Positions 59,301 through 64,000 of a stretch of DNA of 64,000 bases are shown here, in pieces (the first letter of the stretch is position 1; the number at the start of each line of letters is the position of its first letter). The stretch comes from RPQJ01 sp963732415 (lineage in GTDB: Bacteria; Pseudomonadota; Gammaproteobacteria; Steroidobacterales; Steroidobacteraceae), in contig CAVSZK010000017.1 in the NCBI GenBank assembly GCA_963732415.1, positions 46,859 through 110,858 of the forward strand, written 5' to 3'. Both the position numbers and the translations under genes were made by a program. Below the pieces are notes generated by a model, which worked only from the letters and a program-made list of their open reading frames with translations, was not told the DNA's origin and made no database searches.

Positions 59301-61181
59301 ATGAACCTTCTCACGCTCATAGTGCTGCTACCACTGGCCGGCTTCCTGCTGAACGGCCTCGTCGGCCCGCGCGCCGGCAAGACATTCGTCAGCTTCGTGG
59401 GCTGCGGGCTGCCGGCGCTGGCATTCGTGGCCACCGTGCGCTGCTTCATGGAGCTGCAGGGCGCCGGCGAAGGCGCAGCGTTGCTCGGGACGACCTACAC
59501 CTGGGCCCAGATCGGCGGCACCAGTTTCGACATCGCCTTCTACTTCGACCGGCTGAGCGCGGTCATGACGTTGATCGTCACCGGCGTGGGATCGCTGATC
59601 CACGTGTACTCGACCGGCTACATGAAGGACGACGCCAGCTACGCGCGCTACTTCGCGTATCTCAACCTGTTCCTGTTCTTCATGCTGCTGCTGGTGCTTG
59701 GCCGCTCGCTGCTGGTCACCTTCGTCGGCTGGGAAGGCGTCGGGCTGGCCTCCTACCTGCTGATCGGCTTCTGGTTCGAGGACCCGGTGAAGGCCGCGGC
59801 GGGCAAGAAGGCGTTCATCACCAACCGCGTCGGCGACGCCGGCTTCCTGCTCGGCATGTTCCTTCTGTACCACACGCTGGGCACGCTGGACATGGATCGC
59901 GTCAACGACGCCTTCAACGCCCCCGTTATGCCGGCGGTGTCGGCGAGCCTCGTCGGCGTGCTGCTCTTCATCGGGGCGATGGGCAAGAGCGCGCAGATCC
60001 CGCTGCACGTCTGGCTGCCGGACGCGATGGCCGGCCCGACGCCGGTCTCGGCGCTGATCCATGCAGCCACCATGGTGACAGCGGGCGTGTACCTGGTCGC
60101 GCGCCTGAACGGAGTCTACGCGCACGCGCCCGAGGCCTCGCAGCTGATCGCGGTGATCGGCGCGGCAACCGCGTTCTTCGCCGCGACGGTGGCGATCGTG
60201 CAGACCGACATCAAGAAGGTGCTGGCCTACTCGACGCTGTCGCAGCTCGGATTCATGTTCGTGGCGCTCGGCGTCGGCGCCTACGGCGTCGCGGTTTTCC
60301 ACCTCTACACGCACGCCTTCTTCAAGGCCTGCCTGTTCCTCGGCGCCGGCAGCGTCATCCACGCCATGTCCGGCGAGCAGGACATCCGCAGGATGGGCGG
60401 CCTCGCGAGGAAGATCCCGGTCACGTTCGTGACATTCGCGGTCGCGACGGCCGCCATCGCCGGCATCCCGCCGCTGGCGGGTTTCTTCTCCAAGGACGAG
60501 ATCCTGTGGTTCTCGTTCGCCAGCGAGACCGGCGGCTCGACGCTGCTGTGGCTCACGATGTCGTTCACGGCGCTGATGACGGCGTTCTACATGTTCCGGC
60601 TGCTGTGGCTGACGTTCCTGACGCCGTCGCGCATGACGCACGAGGCGGAGCACCACGTCCACGAGTCGCCGCTCTCGATGACCAGCGTGCTGGTCGTACT
60701 CGCGGTGCTTTCCGCGGTCGGCGGCTTCGTCTCGATCCCGCACTTCCTCGAGCCGCTGCTGCCGATGGCGCGGACCCACGAGTCGCTGGAGCACTACGAG
60801 ACGACGCTGATCGTGCTGTCGGTGGTGCTGGCATTCGCCGGCCTGGCCGCCGCGGCGCTCATCTACCGCAATGGCCTCGCACGTGCCGAAGTGCTCGCAG
60901 CCCGCTTCCCGCGGCTTCATCGCCTGCTTTCGGGCAAGTACTACGTGGACGAACTGTACGACACGGTACTGAACCGGCCGCTCAACTGGATCTCCGACCG
61001 GGTATTCCTCCGCCTTGGCGACGGACTGTTGATCGACGGGACGCTGAACGGGCTCGCTGCCGTCGCGCAGCGCGCCGCCGGACGCCTCGCCCGCGTCGAG
61101 ACCGGCAACCTGCAGTTCTACGTGGTGCTGGCGGTGCTGGGGATCGTCGCCTGCCTCGGCTGGATGCTGAACCATGGCTGA
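59301..61181 (+). CDS. nuoL: NADH-quinone oxidoreductase subunit L
   Basis: A 626-aa antiporter-like subunit with the long lateral C-terminal helix. Motifs are FVGWEGVGLASYLLIGFWFE, KSAQIPLHVWLPDAMAGPTP, STLSQLGFMFVALGVGAYGV and THAFFKACLFLGAGSVIHAM. It is one of three proton-pump modules of the membrane arm. Confidence 0.98.
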   Translation: MNLLTLIVLLPLAGFLLNGLVGPRAGKTFVSFVGCGLPALAFVATVRCFMELQGAGEGAALLGTTYTWAQIGGTSFDIAFYFDRLSAVMTLIVTGVGSLIHVYSTGYMKDDASYARYFAYLNLFLFFMLLLVLGRSLLVTFVGWEGVGLASYLLIGFWFEDPVKAAAGKKAFITNRVGDAGFLLGMFLLYHTLGTLDMDRVNDAFNAPVMPAVSASLVGVLLFIGAMGKSAQIPLHVWLPDAMAGPTPVSALIHAATMVTAGVYLVARLNGVYAHAPEASQLIAVIGAATAFFAATVAIVQTDIKKVLAYSTLSQLGFMFVALGVGAYGVAVFHLYTHAFFKACLFLGAGSVIHAMSGEQDIRRMGGLARKIPVTFVTFAVATAAIAGIPPLAGFFSKDEILWFSFASETGGSTLLWLTMSFTALMTAFYMFRLLWLTFLTPSRMTHEAEHHVHESPLSMTSVLVVLAVLSAVGGFVSIPHFLEPLLPMARTHESLEHYETTLIVLSVVLAFAGLAAAALIYRNGLARAEVLAARFPRLHRLLSGKYYVDELYDTVLNRPLNWISDRVFLRLGDGLLIDGTLNGLAAVAQRAAGRLARVETGNLQFYVVLAVLGIVACLGWMLNHG

Positions 61182-62715
61182 CGCGACCGTACTCAACCTG
61201 GTGCTCTGGCTGCCGGTGATCGGCATGATCGCGATCACGCGCATGCCACACGGTGCCGACCGCATGGTTCGCGGCCTTTCACTCGGGCTCATGCTGCTGC
61301 AGTTCGTGCTGGCCGCGTGGCTCTACGCGCGCTTCGATCCGTCGCAGCCGGGGCTGCAGTTCGCGACCGACCAGCCCTGGATCCGCGAGTGGGGCATCGG
61401 TTACCGGATCGGGCTCGACGGCTACAACGTGCTGCTGGTGACGCTCACGGCCTTCCTCGGGCCGCTGGTGGTCGCCGGTGCGTTCTCCGCCATCCAGAAG
61501 GACGTGAAGCTCTTCTACGCGATGGTGTTCTTCATCCAGTTCGCGATGCTCGGGACTTTCGTCGCGCAGGACCTGTTCCTGTTCTACGTGTTCTGGGAAG
61601 CGATGCTGATCCCGATGTTCCTGATCATCGGCATCTGGGGCGGCGAGCGGCGCATCTACGCGACCTTCAAGTTCGTGCTCTACACGGCGTTCGGCAGCAT
61701 CCTGATGCTGGCCGCGCTGATATACCTCGTCTATTCGCTGCAGGCATCCGGCGGAGTCGCCTCGTTCGCGTTTGCCGACCTCTACGCCAACCGGTTGCCG
61801 CCGGGAACGCAGGCCTGGTTGTTCGCGGCCTTCGCGCTCTCGTTCGCGATCAAGGTGCCGGTGGTCCCGCTGCACACGTGGTTGCCGGATGCGCACGTCG
61901 AGGCACCGACCGCGGGCTCGGTGATCCTCGCGGGCGTGCTGCTGAAGATGGGAACGTACGGCTTCATGAAGCTCGGATTCCCGATGTTCCCGGACGCCGC
62001 GCGCGCCTTCACGCCGGTGATCATGACGCTCGCGGTGGTGAGCATCGTCTACGGTGCCTGCCTCGCGCTGGTGCAGAACGACATCAAGAAGATCATTGCC
62101 TACTCCTCGATCAGCCACCTCGGCTACGTGATGCTGGGCCTCGCGAGCCTCGACCTGATCGGCATCCAGGGCGCAATCATCCAGATGGTGAGCCACGGGC
62201 TGGTCGCGGGCGGGCTCTTCATGATGGTCGGCATGATCTACGAGCGCTGCCACACGCGCGACCTCGCAGCCTACGGCGGCCTCGCGAAGCTGCTGCCGGT
62301 GTACTCGGTGTTCTTCGCGATCCTGACGCTCGCCTCGATCGGCCTGCCGACCACGAGCGGCTTCACCGGCGAGTTCATGGTGCTGATGGGGGCGTTCAAC
62401 GCCGCGTGGCCGCTGCACGAAGCGGGCTCGTCGCTGCCGCTGGTGCTCGCGGTGCTTGCCGTTACGGGCGTGGTGCTGGGCGCGCTCTACATGCTGCGGC
62501 TCGCACAGCGCCTCCTGTTCGGCAAGGACCGGGCGCCGCACCAGCCGCTCATCGACCTCGGTGCAAGGGAGAAGCTCATCCTTGCGGCATTCGTGGTCGC
62601 GATTTTCTGGCTTGGACTGTTCCCGCAGGGGCCGCTCGCGAAGACCGAGCCCGCGGCGGTTGAGTTCCGGTCGCTGGTGCTGGCCAGCCACGCCGACGAC
62701 GAGGGCATGCAGTGA
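61174..62715 (+). CDS. nuoM: NADH-quinone oxidoreductase subunit M
   Basis: A 513-aa antiporter-like subunit. The key membrane Glu is in YVFWEAMLIPMFLIIGIWGG, and the helix-breaking block FAIKVPVVPLHTWLPDAHVE and YSSISHLGYVMLGLASLDL are present. It overlaps the nuoL end by 8 bp, and the stop overlaps the nuoN start (GTGA). Confidence 0.98.
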   Translation: MADATVLNLVLWLPVIGMIAITRMPHGADRMVRGLSLGLMLLQFVLAAWLYARFDPSQPGLQFATDQPWIREWGIGYRIGLDGYNVLLVTLTAFLGPLVVAGAFSAIQKDVKLFYAMVFFIQFAMLGTFVAQDLFLFYVFWEAMLIPMFLIIGIWGGERRIYATFKFVLYTAFGSILMLAALIYLVYSLQASGGVASFAFADLYANRLPPGTQAWLFAAFALSFAIKVPVVPLHTWLPDAHVEAPTAGSVILAGVLLKMGTYGFMKLGFPMFPDAARAFTPVIMTLAVVSIVYGACLALVQNDIKKIIAYSSISHLGYVMLGLASLDLIGIQGAIIQMVSHGLVAGGLFMMVGMIYERCHTRDLAAYGGLAKLLPVYSVFFAILTLASIGLPTTSGFTGEFMVLMGAFNAAWPLHEAGSSLPLVLAVLAVTGVVLGALYMLRLAQRLLFGKDRAPHQPLIDLGAREKLILAAFVVAIFWLGLFPQGPLAKTEPAAVEFRSLVLASHADDEGMQ

Positions 62716-64000
62716 ACTGGCAAGATGTCCTGACCGCAATGCTGCCCGAGCACCTGCTGCTCGTCGGCATGTTGCTGATCCTGGGACGCGAAATCGGCAC
62801 CGGCCGGGAGCGCGGCGGCTTTGCGCTCGCGATCCTGGCAGTTGCAGCGGCGGCCTGCACGGCCGCCTGGCTCGCCGCGGCAGGATACGAGAGCGCCCCA
62901 TTTGCCGGCCACTACTCGGTCACGCCCGGTAGTTCGCTGGCCAAGGCGGTCCTGCTGGGGCTCACGCTGCCCGTGCTGCTCATGTCCAGGGACGACTTCG
63001 AGGAAGCACGCTACTACGTGCTGGTGCTGGCGTCGCTGTACGGCGCCTGCCTGCTCACGGCGTCCGACAGCTTTGCGACGCTGTTCCTCGGCATCGAGAT
63101 CATGTCGCTGCCGGTGTACGTGCTGGTGTTGATCGGATTCCTGCGACCTGAAAGCAGCGAGGCGGCGCTCAAGTACCTGGTGCTCGGCGGCACGGCGACC
63201 GCGACACTGCTGATGGGCGTGTCGCTGCTCTATGGCTGGGGAGCGACGCTGGACCTGTCGCTGTTCGGCACGGCACTTGGCTATTCCGATCCGCTGCCGG
63301 TCGCAGGCGTGGCGCTGATCGTCGCGGCACTGTATCTAAAGGCCGCGATCGTGCCGCTGCATGCCTGGGCACCAGATGCCTACGAGGGTGCCAGCGTGCC
63401 GATCACCGCCTACATGGCGACCGTCATCAAGGCCGCCGTGCTGATCGCGGCACTGCGCCTGTTCGCCACTGCCCCGATCCCGGGACCGATGGCGGCGCTG
63501 CTCGCGGCGTTGCCGCTGCTGTCGATGGCCTGGGGCAACCTCGCGGCGATCCGCCAGACCAGCTTCCGGCGCATGATCGCGTACTCGTCCATCGCGCACG
63601 CTGGCTACCTGTTCTTCGCGTTCCTCGGCGCCCCAGAGGGCCGCTATGAGGCGATCATGTTCTACGTCGTGGCGTACGGCGTGATGAACCTGCTGGCCTT
63701 CTCGGTGATTCCACGCGGCGTGGACGACGCGACACAGGACCAGCTGGACGCCTTCAAGGGTCTCTACGGGCGCCGTCCGTTCGCCGCCGTGGCAATCGCG
63801 ATCGCGATGCTGTCGCTGGCAGGACTGCCGCCGCTGCCGGGTTTCGTGGCCAAGTTCCTGATATTTCGCAACGTGATCGCGGCGGGCTACACGCTCTATG
63901 CTGTGCTGGGTCTGCTGGCGAGCTACCTCGGGATCTATTTCTACCTGCGCGTGATCCAGTACATGTTCATGAGCGCGGACGAGCCGTCCGCCTCGCACGG
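62712..64000 (+). CDS. nuoN: NADH-quinone oxidoreductase subunit N, 3' end outside window
   Basis: About 429 visible codons of the third antiporter-like subunit. It starts VNWQDVLTAMLPEHLLLVGM (GTG, overlapping the nuoM stop). ASDSFATLFLGIEIMSLPVY contains the conserved Glu. AAIVPLHAWAPDAYEGASVP and QTSFRRMIAYSSIAHAGYLF are typical NuoN blocks. Open at the window edge. Confidence 0.96.
   Translation, partial: MNWQDVLTAMLPEHLLLVGMLLILGREIGTGRERGGFALAILAVAAAACTAAWLAAAGYESAPFAGHYSVTPGSSLAKAVLLGLTLPVLLMSRDDFEEARYYVLVLASLYGACLLTASDSFATLFLGIEIMSLPVYVLVLIGFLRPESSEAALKYLVLGGTATATLLMGVSLLYGWGATLDLSLFGTALGYSDPLPVAGVALIVAALYLKAAIVPLHAWAPDAYEGASVPITAYMATVIKAAVLIAALRLFATAPIPGPMAALLAALPLLSMAWGNLAAIRQTSFRRMIAYSSIAHAGYLFFAFLGAPEGRYEAIMFYVVAYGVMNLLAFSVIPRGVDDATQDQLDAFKGLYGRRPFAAVAIAIAMLSLAGLPPLPGFVAKFLIFRNVIAAGYTLYAVLGLLASYLGIYFYLRVIQYMFMSADEPSASH

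Overview
The window is about 64 kb of GC-rich chromosome. It has short gaps, many ATGA/GTGA start-stop overlaps and an almost purely housekeeping and metabolic gene content. The gene set (bkdR-bkdA1A2B, yggX, mutY, truC, a YihG-type acyltransferase, yceH, HiPIP, and a full nuoA-N operon with separate nuoC and nuoD) points to a gammaproteobacterium, perhaps a Steroidobacter/Xanthomonas/Chromatiales-like lineage. No rRNA gene is present to fix this. No complete tRNA, CRISPR array, prophage or integrative element was found.

Layout. 1-3.6 kb: branched-chain 2-oxoacid dehydrogenase operon (E1alpha, E1beta, start of E2) on the minus strand, divergent from an Lrp/AsnC regulator with a candidate operator between them. 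3.6-9 kb: CarS-like membrane protein, SHOCT membrane protein, a ThDP enzyme, a renalase-like flavoprotein and a flippase-like membrane protein. 9-13.2 kb: HiPIP, Hsp20, RraA, YggX, DUF423, a secreted protein and MutY. 13.2-17.3 kb: a membrane TPR protein, then an ECF sigma / anti-sigma-like / DUF4097 operon. 17.4-23.6 kb: M20 amidohydrolase, gamma-glutamyltransferase, a DUF1326-DUF2182 pair and protoporphyrinogen oxidase. Three related intergenic palindromes lie here, one of them 65 bp and perfect. 23.9-28.1 kb: a plus-strand run of rhomboid, folE, esterase, patatin and a second rhomboid. 28.1-30 kb: Rieske protein, TruC and a TPR protein. 30-33.7 kb: a four-gene minus-strand cluster of SDR, heme-oxygenase-like diiron oxidase, AMP-dependent acyl ligase and thermostable-hemolysin-family acyltransferase. 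It looks like a small biosynthetic cluster for a modified lipid or amide of unknown structure and is the best candidate in the window for an undescribed pathway. 33.9-37.9 kb: ECF sigma / FecR / STN-TonB receptor. 38-43.4 kb: dienelactone hydrolase, thioesterase, acyltransferase, YceH, two flavin-barrel proteins (one fused to GAF) and a cytochrome c. 43.5-47.3 kb: the only accessory-looking stretch, with a DUF222-HNH gene under a near-perfect LexA box and a secreted amidohydrolase flanked by two MITE-like inverted-repeat elements.

47.4-64 kb: respiration. A three-subunit fumarate reductase/succinate dehydrogenase (B, A, C) whose cytochrome b resembles the Wolinella diheme QFR subunit is divergent from a complete complex I operon, nuoA to nuoN, with nuoN cut by the window edge. 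Together they couple NADH oxidation and fumarate/succinate turnover to the quinone pool. NuoG is unusually short.

Start codons were chosen from RBS, overlap and family length. No homology search was run, so family names rest on motif recognition and remembered family sequences.
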